A stretch of 64,000 nt of DNA from Ferruginibacter sp. (GCA_013141435.1 JABFQZ010000001.1:62001-126000); one strand, 5' to 3'. Shown: positions 35,150 to 44,272, counted from the first letter of the stretch. Notes: generated by a model not told the origin, from the sequence alone. Program-made: numbers and translations.

Positions 35150-37438
35150 ATGATTATGAAAAATATCAAATTTAAGCTTTGTTTAGTATTATTATTATTT
35201 ATCAGTACTACAACTTTTGCAAATAAACGATTACAAATACAATTTAGTTCTAAAGATTATGTGCCAACTTTGAAACAAAATGGTATATACATTAAAACCC
35301 TATTTTCATTAAATCAAGAATTACAAACGATTTTTGATAAATATTCAATAACATTATTTCAAAAAGAATTCCCCACAATTGAAAAAGAGAAACTCAATTT
35401 TTTGGAATCATTATCTCTTGTATATATACTTGAAACTGAAAATTGCGAAAATCTTTTCCATGAACTCATAAGTTTTAAAAGTAAATATATAGAATCAATT
35501 TATCTATTAGAAAAGCCTGAGATACTATTTACTCCAAACGATTATGATTTATTGAACCATATTAGAGACGGAAACGTTTATTATGCAAGTTCTCAATTAA
35601 ATATAATTAATGCTCAGCAAGCGTGGAATATTACACAAGGTAGTCCCAGTGTTGTGATTGGAATTGTCGACTTAGGTTTTGGAGTGCCTATAACAAATCT
35701 TGATCTAGTAAATAAGGTCTTATCAAATGTTGTTGCCATAAACCCTACTAACAACCATTATCATGGTCAAAGTGTATCTTCTGTCGCAGCTGCTGAAACA
35801 AATAATAACATTGGTCTAGCAAGTATTGGTAATAAATCAATGTTGAAATTTTATGATATTAATAGTAGTTATGATGCAATTTTGCAAGCAGCTGTAGCAG
35901 GGTGTAAAGTTATTAATTGTAGTTGGTATGATGGAGCTTGTTCATTTAATCCGATTTATCAAAGCTTGATAAAAAATATTACAGACACATTACATTGTGT
36001 TATTGTAGCAGCAGCAGGTAATGGATTAAGTAGCGGACATTGTCCAGGACCTGGAGGCAATGGAGATGGATACGTTTATCCTGCTTCTTATGATGGTGTA
36101 ATTTCAGTAACATCTTCCTGTTTTCATTTTGAGCCAGGTGTTCTGACAAATGGATTGAAAGAAAATTGGAAAGATAGAGTAGAGTATAGAGTAGGTGTAA
36201 CGACTTCTAATCATACCCATAATGATAAGGTAGATATTACGTCACCAGGTTATGATTTGTCTTGTACATATTATGATGGATATGCACATCGAGGTTCAGG
36301 CACCTCCTTTGCATCCCCAATGGTAGCGGGAACTGCCGCATTAATTTTCGCAGTTAATCCATTATTATTACCAGTTGATGTAGATGCAATTTTAAAATGT
36401 AGCAGTAGAGATATTTACGAAATATATGATAATATTAATTATCTAAATAAACTTGGTTCTGGCAGATTAGATGCAGGCAAAGCAGTACAACTAGCTCAAA
36501 CATGGGTGCCAGGTTCTGCTCCAACACAACAAACTGCACCCACAGATATTCGTTGGTTTGAGATATTGTCTAATGGCATAAATACAATAGAGGTAGAGTC
36601 TGCCTGTGCTGCCAATACTAACCCAGGTTATTGTAACATTGGGTATCGTTTGCAAGTGGTAGCTGCTAACACTAATCAAACTTTTAAATGGTTAAGTTTT
36701 TACTCGGAGAATAGCGTGGGTATAAATAGTAATATCAAATATGGTAATTCTATTTATTTAACCAGAGGAATAGATTACCCTTTTGTAAATAGTAGTATCG
36801 GAAGTATAAAAGTTTGTGTGCGTGTAAACGAATGTATTCCTAGTATTTATTATGCTGAGGATAGGGCATCGGCCTGCCTTGGTGTTGGCTGCACATATAA
36901 TTGCCCAGCAGATATAACCATTACTGGTAACTATGCTGCACCACTTACAGAGTCTTACACTTGGGTAAAATCTGCTGGGGCTACCAATATTGCCATAAGC
37001 AGTAGTGTAAAATTAGATGCAAGCCCATCACAAGGGTATATTGAGTTTAAACCTACAACCGGGGCAGAGTATTTATTGGCGGAGCCAACAGCAACTGGAG
37101 AGTTTATTGTACAAGCTTATAATGGTTGCGATGCAGGTGTGCCTTCAATAGCGCCTCCCAAAAATGTAAATGAATTGGTAACTGATGGTCTAATCAGTTT
37201 TAGTAATTCTACAGTTTATCCTAATCCTACAAACGGTATTATTTATCTGGAGGGTAAGAATATATCAGGAAATATCCAAATTCTTAACACTCAGGGAGTT
37301 TTAATGTTCGAAAAACAAATTTATCATTTAAAAAATGGAGTTGATAAAGTAAGTATCGATTTATCAAATTTGCCATCTGGGGTTTATATGTTAAAAGGAA
37401 ACCAAGGTAATTCAAATTACAAAATTGTAAAACTATAA
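35150..37438 (+). CDS. S8 family serine peptidase with T9SS type A sorting domain
   Basis: A protein of 762 residues; the start is ATG 35150 or the ATG two codons later. After a signal peptide and ~130-residue prodomain, the triad is Asp174 (IGIVDLGFG), His205 (HYHGQSVSS) and Ser386 (GSGTSFASP), with the oxyanion Asn291 in AAAGNG. Cys-rich stretches follow at ~530-600. The last ~75 residues, from VYPNPTNGIIYLEG to SGVYMLKG, are a type A T9SS sorting domain, so the enzyme should be exported and cleaved or anchored by a PorU-type sortase. It probably shares a transcript with the surface-protein gene. Confidence 0.92.
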   Translation: MIMKNIKFKLCLVLLLFISTTTFANKRLQIQFSSKDYVPTLKQNGIYIKTLFSLNQELQTIFDKYSITLFQKEFPTIEKEKLNFLESLSLVYILETENCENLFHELISFKSKYIESIYLLEKPEILFTPNDYDLLNHIRDGNVYYASSQLNIINAQQAWNITQGSPSVVIGIVDLGFGVPITNLDLVNKVLSNVVAINPTNNHYHGQSVSSVAAAETNNNIGLASIGNKSMLKFYDINSSYDAILQAAVAGCKVINCSWYDGACSFNPIYQSLIKNITDTLHCVIVAAAGNGLSSGHCPGPGGNGDGYVYPASYDGVISVTSSCFHFEPGVLTNGLKENWKDRVEYRVGVTTSNHTHNDKVDITSPGYDLSCTYYDGYAHRGSGTSFASPMVAGTAALIFAVNPLLLPVDVDAILKCSSRDIYEIYDNINYLNKLGSGRLDAGKAVQLAQTWVPGSAPTQQTAPTDIRWFEILSNGINTIEVESACAANTNPGYCNIGYRLQVVAANTNQTFKWLSFYSENSVGINSNIKYGNSIYLTRGIDYPFVNSSIGSIKVCVRVNECIPSIYYAEDRASACLGVGCTYNCPADITITGNYAAPLTESYTWVKSAGATNIAISSSVKLDASPSQGYIEFKPTTGAEYLLAEPTATGEFIVQAYNGCDAGVPSIAPPKNVNELVTDGLISFSNSTVYPNPTNGIIYLEGKNISGNIQILNTQGVLMFEKQIYHLKNGVDKVSIDLSNLPSGVYMLKGNQGNSNYKIVKL

Positions 37439-37562
37439 GTTAGTTTTGCTCTTGTAAAATTAAATGTTTGATTTTTTTATAAATTAGTTACTCCATTTGC
37501 TATAATTTATAAAAAACCCTTCCCTTTGCTATCCTAATTCACAAAAAGGAAGTATATAAACC

Positions 37563-37688
37563 ATGTTAATAATAGATTTTAAAGATTGCGAAAACATTGA
37601 CAAAGCACTTAAAAAGTACAAAAAAAAGTTCGAAAAAAGTAAAACACTTTTGCAGCTTACTTTTTTACATCAAATAGTAAATTTTTAA
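37563..37688 (+). pseudogene. rpsU: Truncated rpsU (ribosomal protein bS21) remnant
   Basis: The frame from ATG 37563 encodes the conserved first ~32 residues of bS21: MLIIDFKDCENIDKALKKY, then KKKFEKSKTLLQL. It then leaves the family at about 37656 and stops after 41 residues; intact bS21 is ~65 residues and continues with an Arg-rich helix that is missing here. The downstream bases belong to an acyltransferase gene in another frame. AAAGGA at 37545-37550 is a Shine-Dalgarno-like site, unusual for this window. A functional rpsU presumably exists elsewhere. Confidence 0.85.
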
Positions 37689-38119
37689 ATTATTTTAAAA
37701 CTCTATCAGGTATAAAATCAATTTTATTTTATAGTTTTCTTCCTATTTTATTCTTTATTACTTTTTTATTTGACAGGTCTCTTAACAATATAAATCATAA
37801 TAGATTAAATGCTTTACAGAATTTTATATTTGTAATTTATATTTTTTTAGTAATTCTCGATCAAATGGTAAACACTTCTACGATACTTAAATTATCAAAA
37901 CAAAAAGCATTAATATTTACAGGGAAAATTTCGTATGGGCTATATTGTTTTCATGGAATCGTAATTAGTTTTGGAGCTTTAGTTCTAAAAAAATTAAATA
38001 TTGTTTTGCCTAGTTTTATAAACGCAATTTTATTACTTATTATCACTTTTATACTTGCTATTATCAGTTATAACTATATAGAAAAACCATTTATAAAATT
38101 GAAAAATAAATTTGTCTGA
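37658..38119 (+). pseudogene. C-terminal remnant of an acyltransferase 3 family gene
   Basis: The open frame runs back from the stop at 38117-38119 into the rpsU fragment. It encodes ~150 residues typical of the last helices of acyltransferase-3 proteins (ISYGLYCFHGIVISFG, YNYIEKPFIKLKNK). The ATG at 37865 would give only 84 residues and omit clearly homologous sequence such as FLNYFKTLSGIKSILFYSF. The N-terminal catalytic half is absent. It is not the missing end of the 32511-33548 gene, which is complete. Confidence 0.8.
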
Positions 38120-38323
38120 GTCTTTTGTTTTCTAAAAATAGTATTACATATTTTATCCTTCTTTTTTGTTAAATAAATTAAAGGGCAAGGCAATTTTGAG
38201 TAATGTTGAAAATGTGGCGTATAGCCATGATGGTAGTGAATGCCAACCGCTAGGGCGGCAGTAGCGTACAGCATGATACTGATGTTGGGCTATGTACTTA
38301 TGCTCATGCTCCCCCAAAAAAAT

Positions 38324-38357
38324 AAAACCCCAATTACTTTAAGGCAATTGGGGTTTT
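38324..38357. terminator. Hairpin terminator after the HtrA protease gene
   Basis: A perfect 12-bp stem (AAAACCCCAATT with its complement), 10-nt loop, 18 bp beyond the stop of the leftward protease gene. The 255-bp gap holding it also has an imperfect GC-richer hairpin region at ~38200-38290. Confidence 0.7.
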
Positions 38358-38374
38358 GGTATAATAATTATATT

Positions 38375-39916
38375 TTAATCTTCTAAAGAAAATGGGTATT
38401 CGTACAAGCCATCATAACCTGGGTAAAAACCACTTACACTTATATCTTTGTTGTTGCCTATTGTGGTTTTAAGTTCATCGATATTGGTTACGGTTTTATC
38501 GTTTATTTTTAATATTACAAATCCATCTTTCATTCTACTTTGTTTATCGAAAACACCGTTTTCTTTTATTTTTTTTACTACAACTCCACCTGTTACGCCA
38601 TATTCTTTTGCTTTTTTAGGGTCTAAATTGGCAAGGTCGGCCCCAAATTTATCGGTAGCAATTTCGGCTTTTACTACCTCATAATTACCAGCTTTGTTTT
38701 TCATTGTAACACTTACTGTATTTTCTTTTCCATCTCTTAGGTAAGAAATATTCATTTTTTCGCCAGGTTTAAATCTGCTTACTTGCTCTTGTAACTCGGC
38801 ACCACTTGTTATTGGCACTTCGTTTACTTTTGTAATAATATCGCCTCTTTTTATGCCTGCTGCGTAAGCTCCGCCATCTTTTGGTACTTCGGTAGTGTAA
38901 ATACCTGTAGCATCTAAAGGTATTTTAGCTAGTTTTTTTTCTTCATCGCTCATATCGCTAGCTGGTGCATACGCTATACCTATATATGCACGCTGTACGG
39001 TACCAAATTTTATAATATCATCTACAACTTTTTTTACAATATTTACTGGTATTGCATACGAGTAACCAGAGTAGTAGCCCGTGGGTGATGCTATAGCTGA
39101 GTTTATACCTACTATTTTGCCTTCGGTATTTATAAGTGCGCCTCCGCTATTTCCCATATTTACGGCTGCATCTGTTTGTATAAAAGATTCTACACCACCA
39201 CCTGAGTTTCCGTTTTTATCTTTGTTTAGCCCAAGGCTTCTTGCTTTTGCACTTACTATACCTGCTGTTACTGTTGTTTCTAAATTTAATGGATAGCCAA
39301 TTGCTAAAACCCATTGCCCAATTTTTAACTCATCGGAATTGCCATAAATTAAATATGGCAAGCCGGCAGCTTCTACTTTTATTACTGCTAAATCGTATGC
39401 TGGGTCTGTACCAATTACTTTTGCCTTATACGTTTTTTTGTTGTTTAAAGTAACCATAATTTCATCGGCATTTGCTACAACATGGTTATTGGTAACAATA
39501 TAACCATCTTCGCTAATTAATACACCAGAGCCAGATGCACGCTGCTCAGGTATGCTATTGTTGCCTCTTCCAAAAAACTGCTCAAACATATCATCGTTGC
39601 CAAACAAATCGCCAAAGGGGCTTTGTTGGCGTTGAATTTTTGGTAAATTATTATTTACTTGCTTTGCATTTGTTTTGGTTTTAATATGTACTACTGCAGG
39701 TGTGCCAGCTTGTGCAGGTAAGGTAAAATCTACTGCTCCTGGAGGTGTAGCACCATCAAAAAGACCAGTTTGTTTAGCATAGTTTGTAGGTGTAGTGCCA
39801 GCAATTTGTCCGCCAAATGTGTTAGATGATTTTACATACTTACCATAGCCCCAAATAACACCTAATGTGGTAATAGCGCTTATGGCTACAGTAAATGCGA
39901 TTTGTTTAATTTTCAT
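38375..39916 (-). CDS. Do family serine endopeptidase (DegP/DegQ/HtrA)
   Basis: A periplasmic quality-control protease of 513 residues with an N-terminal hydrophobic anchor or signal (IAFTVAISAITTLGVIWGYG). The trypsin-like triad is His145 (VTNNHVVANA), Asp175 (DPAYDLAVIK) and Ser257 (NMGNSGGAL). Two PDZ domains follow, at ~305-395 (YIGIAYAP; GGAYAAGIKRGDIITKVN) and ~410-505. The insert around residues 85-125, rich in Gln and Phe (MFEQFFGRG), corresponds to the LA loop. DegP and DegQ cannot be told apart by eye. Confidence 0.95.
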   Translation of the reverse strand: MKIKQIAFTVAISAITTLGVIWGYGKYVKSSNTFGGQIAGTTPTNYAKQTGLFDGATPPGAVDFTLPAQAGTPAVVHIKTKTNAKQVNNNLPKIQRQQSPFGDLFGNDDMFEQFFGRGNNSIPEQRASGSGVLISEDGYIVTNNHVVANADEIMVTLNNKKTYKAKVIGTDPAYDLAVIKVEAAGLPYLIYGNSDELKIGQWVLAIGYPLNLETTVTAGIVSAKARSLGLNKDKNGNSGGGVESFIQTDAAVNMGNSGGALINTEGKIVGINSAIASPTGYYSGYSYAIPVNIVKKVVDDIIKFGTVQRAYIGIAYAPASDMSDEEKKLAKIPLDATGIYTTEVPKDGGAYAAGIKRGDIITKVNEVPITSGAELQEQVSRFKPGEKMNISYLRDGKENTVSVTMKNKAGNYEVVKAEIATDKFGADLANLDPKKAKEYGVTGGVVVKKIKENGVFDKQSRMKDGFVILKINDKTVTNIDELKTTIGNNKDISVSGFYPGYDGLYEYPFSLED

Positions 39917-40058
39917 TTTTTACAGTTTTTATTATTTTAATTAATTAAAAGTATTACATCAAAAAATATGCCGATACAAAACAAAGTAACGATACACTGA
40001 CAAAATGTACGATACCATTAATCTATTTTAACAATAAATTAAAATTGTATTTTTTTTA

Positions 40059-41054
40059 TTACAAAGTTAATAGAAATTCCATGGTATCTACCCCATCGGC
40101 ATAAGTAAACAAATTGGGTTTTTGGGTTTGCCCAAAGGGTACAAAATTATTACCTACTATGCATTGAATATCTACGTTTTTACTTAAGTTTTCGGCAATC
40201 TTATTTGCATCTTCATAAAATTCATAAAATACCTGGCTAATTGGTGAAAATAGCCCATTATTTTCTACTAACAATGTGGCTTCGTTAGTCATATAATACA
40301 CATGGTTTAATAATATTATTGACAAATTGTAATCGTAATTATTTTTATATTTATGATGATCGGCAAACCATTTATAATCATCAAATGATTTTAGGAGCTC
40401 AATAAAATCATATCCTTTTGGTACGTAAATTTTAGTTACATTTCGGCATCCTAAGCCAAAATACATGTGAATATCATTTGCAAGATTTCTTAACTCTTCG
40501 GCATTTTCATTGCCTGTTAAGATAGCAACCGAAGTTTTGTTTTTGCGAATTATATGTGGGTATTTGCCAAAATATTGGTTGAATACTGTGGCAGTATTGT
40601 TACTACCTGTAGCAATGTAAGCATCGCAACCTTTTAGCGTATCGGCAAAGGTTATGTAATTTTCTATTTCTTTATTTAATGTGCTCAAATATTGTACAAA
40701 ATGTTTTATTAATATATCGTCTTTAGTCGATAGTTTTATGGTTTGATGATGACCTGATACAAATACAGCTAACATGTCCTGAAAGCCGACCATTGGTATA
40801 TTTCCAGCCATTACAATACCTATATTTTTTGGAGTTATATTATCGTCTAAATGATAATGTATTGCCCATTGCTGAAGAGCATTTATATCTAAAAAATTAT
40901 TGGCTATTTGGTTAGCTGCATTTTGAATAAAAGTAGGAGTAAACCAACCATTTTTTGTGTATGCAATTTCTTTTGTATTTAGCCAATTTTGATCATTACT
41001 TTTTATATATGCAGCGGCTTTAAATAAAATATTAATTCTTTCTTGTAAGTTCAT
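40059..41054 (-). CDS. Acyl-CoA reductase, LuxC family
   Basis: A protein of 331 residues from the ATG at 41054; a longer reading would invade the ferredoxin gene. It is related to LuxC, which reduces acyl-CoA or acyl-ACP to aldehyde via a thioester. The probable active Cys203 lies in YFGLGCRNVTK, the family's Cys motif, and GIVMAGNIPMVGFQD matches the nucleotide-binding region. No luxA, B, D or E genes are present, so bioluminescence is not implied. It is divergent from a ferredoxin gene with 34 bp between the starts. The acyl substrate is unknown. Confidence 0.88.
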   Translation of the reverse strand: MNLQERINILFKAAAYIKSNDQNWLNTKEIAYTKNGWFTPTFIQNAANQIANNFLDINALQQWAIHYHLDDNITPKNIGIVMAGNIPMVGFQDMLAVFVSGHHQTIKLSTKDDILIKHFVQYLSTLNKEIENYITFADTLKGCDAYIATGSNNTATVFNQYFGKYPHIIRKNKTSVAILTGNENAEELRNLANDIHMYFGLGCRNVTKIYVPKGYDFIELLKSFDDYKWFADHHKYKNNYDYNLSIILLNHVYYMTNEATLLVENNGLFSPISQVFYEFYEDANKIAENLSKNVDIQCIVGNNFVPFGQTQKPNLFTYADGVDTMEFLLTL

Positions 41055-41075
41055 GATGTTATTATTAAATTGCAG

Positions 41076-41083
41076 CAAATTTA
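41076..41083 (-). promoter_or_regulatory. Candidate -7 element for the LuxC-type gene
   Basis: On the minus strand this reads TAAATTTG, a match to TAnnTTTG, 21 nt before the ATG at 41054. It lies just before the ferredoxin start, so the two promoters overlap. Confidence 0.4.
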
Positions 41084-41088
41084 CTACT

Positions 41089-41436
41089 ATGGCAATTAAA
41101 ATTACCGACGAATGTATTAACTGTGGTGCATGCGAACCCGAATGTCCTAACAACGCTATTTATGAAGGTGGCGTGGAATGGGCAATAACTGATGGTACTA
41201 CAGTAAAAGGAGCTTTTAAGCTAATGGATGGTTCAGAAATGGATTCAGATAAGCGCAACTCTCCTATAGCAGCTGATGTGTATTATATTACACCTAACAA
41301 ATGCACAGAGTGTCAAGGTTTTCATGAAGAACCGCAGTGTGCTGCTGTTTGCCCAGTAGATTGCTGTGTAGCAGATGAAGAATATGCAGAAACAGTAGAT
41401 CAGTTATTGGATAAAAAATCTCGTTTGCATATTTAA
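41089..41436 (+). CDS. 2[4Fe-4S] ferredoxin (Alvin type)
   Basis: A small cytoplasmic electron carrier of 115 residues from the ATG at 41089. The first cluster uses Cys9, Cys12, Cys15 and Cys19 (CINCGACEPECP). The second has the long spacing of Allochromatium-type ferredoxins, Cys72-x2-Cys75-x8-Cys84-x3-Cys88. A ~50-residue insertion with many Asp, Lys and Ser residues separates the clusters. It is divergent from the LuxC-type gene, which suggests shared regulation. Confidence 0.95.
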   Translation: MAIKITDECINCGACEPECPNNAIYEGGVEWAITDGTTVKGAFKLMDGSEMDSDKRNSPIAADVYYITPNKCTECQGFHEEPQCAAVCPVDCCVADEEYAETVDQLLDKKSRLHI

Positions 41437-41477
41437 TTATTTTGCAAAGTTTTTACTTTGCATTAAAAATTTAATTT

Positions 41478-41505
41478 GTTAGACCTAATTATTGGTCTAA
41501 CTTTT
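41478..41505 (+). terminator. Hairpin terminator after ferredoxin
   Basis: An 8-bp stem (GTTAGACC with GGTCTAAC) and 8-nt loop, followed by TTTT. A second small hairpin (TGCAAAGT/ACTTTGCA) lies just upstream. Confidence 0.6.
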
Positions 41506-41539
41506 GGTGCTATTTAGTATCGAAATATTTTAAATTATA

Positions 41540-42019
41540 ATGGTAAAATTTATACAAATATTTACTTATCTGTTATTTACTTCATTTTTTTCGGCATGTT
41601 TTTTGCCAAAGAAAAAAGAATTGAAAGCAAATGAACAATTTGTTGAAGAAATTTTAAAAGCTGATAAAGCTTTTTCGGCTTTGAGTGCCGAAAAAGGAAT
41701 GAAAAATGCTTTTTTAGAATACATTGATAGTAATGGTGTTTTGCTTAGGCCTAATATTTTACCAATAGCAGGTGCCGATGCTGTAGATTATTTGATTGCT
41801 TTAAAAGACGATAACTACAAAATAACTTGGGAGCCTAAAAATGCTGTTGCTGCTATATCTGGAGAATTGGGTTATACTTATGGTACCTATAAACTAATTC
41901 CAAATAATGTAGATACTATTTTATATGGTACTTATGTAAGTATTTGGAAAAAACAAATAGATGGTAAATGGAAATTTGTATTGGATACTGGGAATGATGG
42001 CGTGGGAGAAGGAAATTGA
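41540..42019 (+). CDS. DUF4440 / SnoaL-like putative lipoprotein
   Basis: A protein of 159 residues. The N-terminal helix ends in SFFSAC, a lipobox-like site with Cys20, so it is probably lipid anchored. Residues ~35-155 match the NTF2-like DUF4440 fold (EEILKADKAFSALSAEKGMK, then GTYVSIWKKQIDGKWKFVLD). Family members are small ligand-binding or stress proteins with varied roles; no catalytic residues can be named. ddl starts 77 nt downstream. Confidence 0.82.
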   Translation: MVKFIQIFTYLLFTSFFSACFLPKKKELKANEQFVEEILKADKAFSALSAEKGMKNAFLEYIDSNGVLLRPNILPIAGADAVDYLIALKDDNYKITWEPKNAVAAISGELGYTYGTYKLIPNNVDTILYGTYVSIWKKQIDGKWKFVLDTGNDGVGEGN

Positions 42020-42096
42020 AATTTGAATAGTATGAGGGTTTGAAAAGTGTAAATGGTATAAAAAGTATATAGATTTTAAAAGAAGAAAGATAAAAA

Positions 42097-43077
42097 ATGC
42101 GAAAAAAAATTGCTTTAATTACAGGTGGTTATTCTGGTGAATCTGTAATATCTTATAAAAGTGCCGAAACTATACAAAATAATATTGACACCCAAAAATG
42201 GGATTGTTATTTGATAGATATACACCCCAATGGCTGGTTTTATAAAAATAGTAATGAAGAAAAAATTAATATAGATAAAAACGATTTTTCATTAACCATT
42301 GATGGTGCAAAAATTAATTTTGATGCCGTACTTGTAGGCTTGCATGGCACACCAGGCGAAGATGGTAAATTGCAAGGCTATTTTGATTGTTTGAAAATTC
42401 CTTACACATCATGCAATGCTGCCACATCGGCACTTACATTTAATAAAAGATACACAGTTGCTGTTGCAGCTTTTTCTGGTATTAATGTTGCCAAATCTGT
42501 TCATCTTTTTAAGTACGAAAACATTAATGCTGAGCAAATTTTGCAACAAATAGGTTTACCTGTTTTTGTAAAACCAAATAATGGTGGTAGCAGTATTGGT
42601 ATGAGCAAGGTAAATAAAGCCGAATACTTAAAAGCTGCATTAGATAAGGCTTTTAAAGAAGATGAGCAAGTATTGGTAGAAGAATTTATACAAGGTAGAG
42701 AGTTTACAATTGGGGTGTATAAAACAAAAGGAAAAATTGTAACATTGCCAATGACGGAGGTAACTACAAAAAATGATTTTTTTGATTTTGAAGCTAAATA
42801 CGAAGGTAAAAGTGAAGAAACTACACCAGCTATTGTAACTGAAAAAATTAAAAAACAAATAGAAGATGCTGCATCAAAAATTTATGCAGTATTTAATTGT
42901 AATGGAGTAGTGCGTATAGATTTTATTTATAATGAAATAAAAGAGATGCCATTTATGTTAGAAATAAATACAGTACCTGGGCAAAGTGCTGCAAGCATTA
43001 TTCCGCAGCAGGTAGCAGCAGCTGGTAGTAATTTAAAAGCATTTTATTCTTCACTTATTGAAGAGTGTTTGGCTTAA
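42097..43077 (+). CDS. ddl: D-alanine--D-alanine ligase
   Basis: An ATP-grasp ligase of 326 residues that makes the D-Ala-D-Ala dipeptide of peptidoglycan. GGYSGESVISYKSA is the N-terminal signature (usually GG-x-S-x-E), LHGTPGEDGKLQG the substrate-site motif, FVKPNNGGSSIGMSKV the ATP-binding loop, and MLEINTVPGQSAASIIP the Mg2+-binding end. All expected blocks are present. A PASTA protein gene follows after 30 nt, linking the two to cell-wall synthesis. Confidence 0.97.
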   Translation: MRKKIALITGGYSGESVISYKSAETIQNNIDTQKWDCYLIDIHPNGWFYKNSNEEKINIDKNDFSLTIDGAKINFDAVLVGLHGTPGEDGKLQGYFDCLKIPYTSCNAATSALTFNKRYTVAVAAFSGINVAKSVHLFKYENINAEQILQQIGLPVFVKPNNGGSSIGMSKVNKAEYLKAALDKAFKEDEQVLVEEFIQGREFTIGVYKTKGKIVTLPMTEVTTKNDFFDFEAKYEGKSEETTPAIVTEKIKKQIEDAASKIYAVFNCNGVVRIDFIYNEIKEMPFMLEINTVPGQSAASIIPQQVAAAGSNLKAFYSSLIEECLA

Positions 43078-43107
43078 TAATTTTATTTTATATTAAAATT
43101 TTATATT

Positions 43108-43968
43108 GTGTTTAAATTTATTACCCATAGGCATTTTTTTGTAAACTTACTTGTTATTATTGCCCTTACTGCTCTTTTAATATGGGGGTTTTTGCAAATG
43201 CTAGGTGCTATTACAAAGCATGGAGAATATTTAACAGTACCAAATGTATTACATAAATCTACCAACGAATCGGTAAAACTTTTAGAAAGTAAAGGTTTTA
43301 CTGTAGTTATTCAAGATTCTACATACACCGACACTGCTAAATTAGGTACAGTTTTAAAACAATTTCCGGAAGCAAATAGTACTGTAAAAGTAAATAGACT
43401 AATCTTACTAACTGTAAATAGAGTTACACTTCCTATGGTAGAAATGCCAAACCTTATAGGAAAGTCGAAAGAATACGCCTTGGAAATATTAGAAAGAACA
43501 CATTTGAAATTAGGAGATACTTTATTTAAGCCAAGTTATATGATGGGTGCCGTAATTGAAAATAATTATAATGGTAATATAATTGCAGCAGGTACAAAAA
43601 TACCTTGGGGTAGTAGTGTAGAGTTAGTGATTGGTTCTGGATTATCCGACGAACAATTTATTGTACCATCATTAATAGGGCTTACTTATAGCCAGGCTAA
43701 ACAAATTATTGAAGATAAAGGAATAATGCTTGCCTCTACCATTGCCGATGCTGGTACAAAAGATACAGCAAATGCTTTTGTTTATAAGCAAAACCCTCCT
43801 AGGGTTAACGAAGATATGTCGCCAAATTATATACGTGCTGGGCAAGTTATGGATTTGTGGGTTTCGCCTATAATGAAAGCTGCTGTAGATAGTACAACTA
43901 TAGAAATTGAGCCTAACAAAGATGTAAAAAAAGAAACTAAAAATGAATTGGATAAAATAAAAAAATAG
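43108..43968 (+). CDS. Membrane-anchored PASTA domain protein
   Basis: A protein of 286 residues starting with GTG at 43108. One transmembrane helix (~10-33) is followed by three PASTA domains at ~38-105, ~112-178 and ~185-252, each with the GxxxxxAxxxL-type helix (VPSLIGLTYSQAKQIIEDKG in the third). The tail is Lys/Asp-rich. PASTA domains bind muropeptides or beta-lactams; here there is no kinase domain, unlike PknB. ddl before it and a rhodanese 1 nt after it suggest an operon. A role sensing or organising cell-wall synthesis is inferred. Confidence 0.93.
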   Translation: MFKFITHRHFFVNLLVIIALTALLIWGFLQMLGAITKHGEYLTVPNVLHKSTNESVKLLESKGFTVVIQDSTYTDTAKLGTVLKQFPEANSTVKVNRLILLTVNRVTLPMVEMPNLIGKSKEYALEILERTHLKLGDTLFKPSYMMGAVIENNYNGNIIAAGTKIPWGSSVELVIGSGLSDEQFIVPSLIGLTYSQAKQIIEDKGIMLASTIADAGTKDTANAFVYKQNPPRVNEDMSPNYIRAGQVMDLWVSPIMKAAVDSTTIEIEPNKDVKKETKNELDKIKK

Positions 43969-43969
43969 T

Positions 43970-44272
43970 ATGACAAATATTTCAGTAGCAAAACTAAAAG
44001 AAAGAATTTCTAATAACGAAACTATTCATTTATTAGATGTAAGAGAACCTGAAGAAAGAGCCGTTTTTAATATTGGGGGCAACTTTATACCATTAGGGAA
44101 TATTATGGCAATGCAAGCAGATGAAATAGATAATTTGAAAAATGAAGAAATAATTTGTTATTGCCGTAGTGGAAAACGTAGTGTACAAGCAGCGTTGATG
44201 CTAGAAACTATGGGTTTTACAAAACTAGTAAATTTAGAAGGTGGAATGATAGCTTGGCAAGAGGGAATGTAA
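43970..44272 (+). CDS. Rhodanese-like domain protein
   Basis: A single-domain rhodanese of 100 residues. The active-site loop reads CYCRSGKRS with the persulfide-carrying Cys65, and LLDVREPEERAVFNI is the typical CH2A-like motif. It is cytoplasmic, with no signal peptide. It transfers sulfane sulfur in the family; the acceptor is unknown. The 1-nt gap after the PASTA gene indicates co-translation, although no functional link is obvious. Confidence 0.93.
   Translation: MTNISVAKLKERISNNETIHLLDVREPEERAVFNIGGNFIPLGNIMAMQADEIDNLKNEEIICYCRSGKRSVQAALMLETMGFTKLVNLEGGMIAWQEGM

Noticed and set aside
37865-38119. An 84-residue stand-alone membrane protein.
   Set aside because: The homologous acyltransferase sequence continues upstream of its ATG without a stop for ~65 codons, so it is the tail of a truncated gene.
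38168-38290. A tRNA or second copy of the hairpin repeat near the end of the HtrA gene.
   Set aside because: Pairing is imperfect, there is no cloverleaf, and similarity to the other repeats does not extend beyond short strings such as GTGGCGTATA, which also occurs near 4850.
40059-41436. A bioluminescence (lux) locus suggested by the LuxC-type gene.
   Set aside because: No luxA, B, D or E genes are present; LuxC-family reductases occur widely in non-luminous Bacteroidota.
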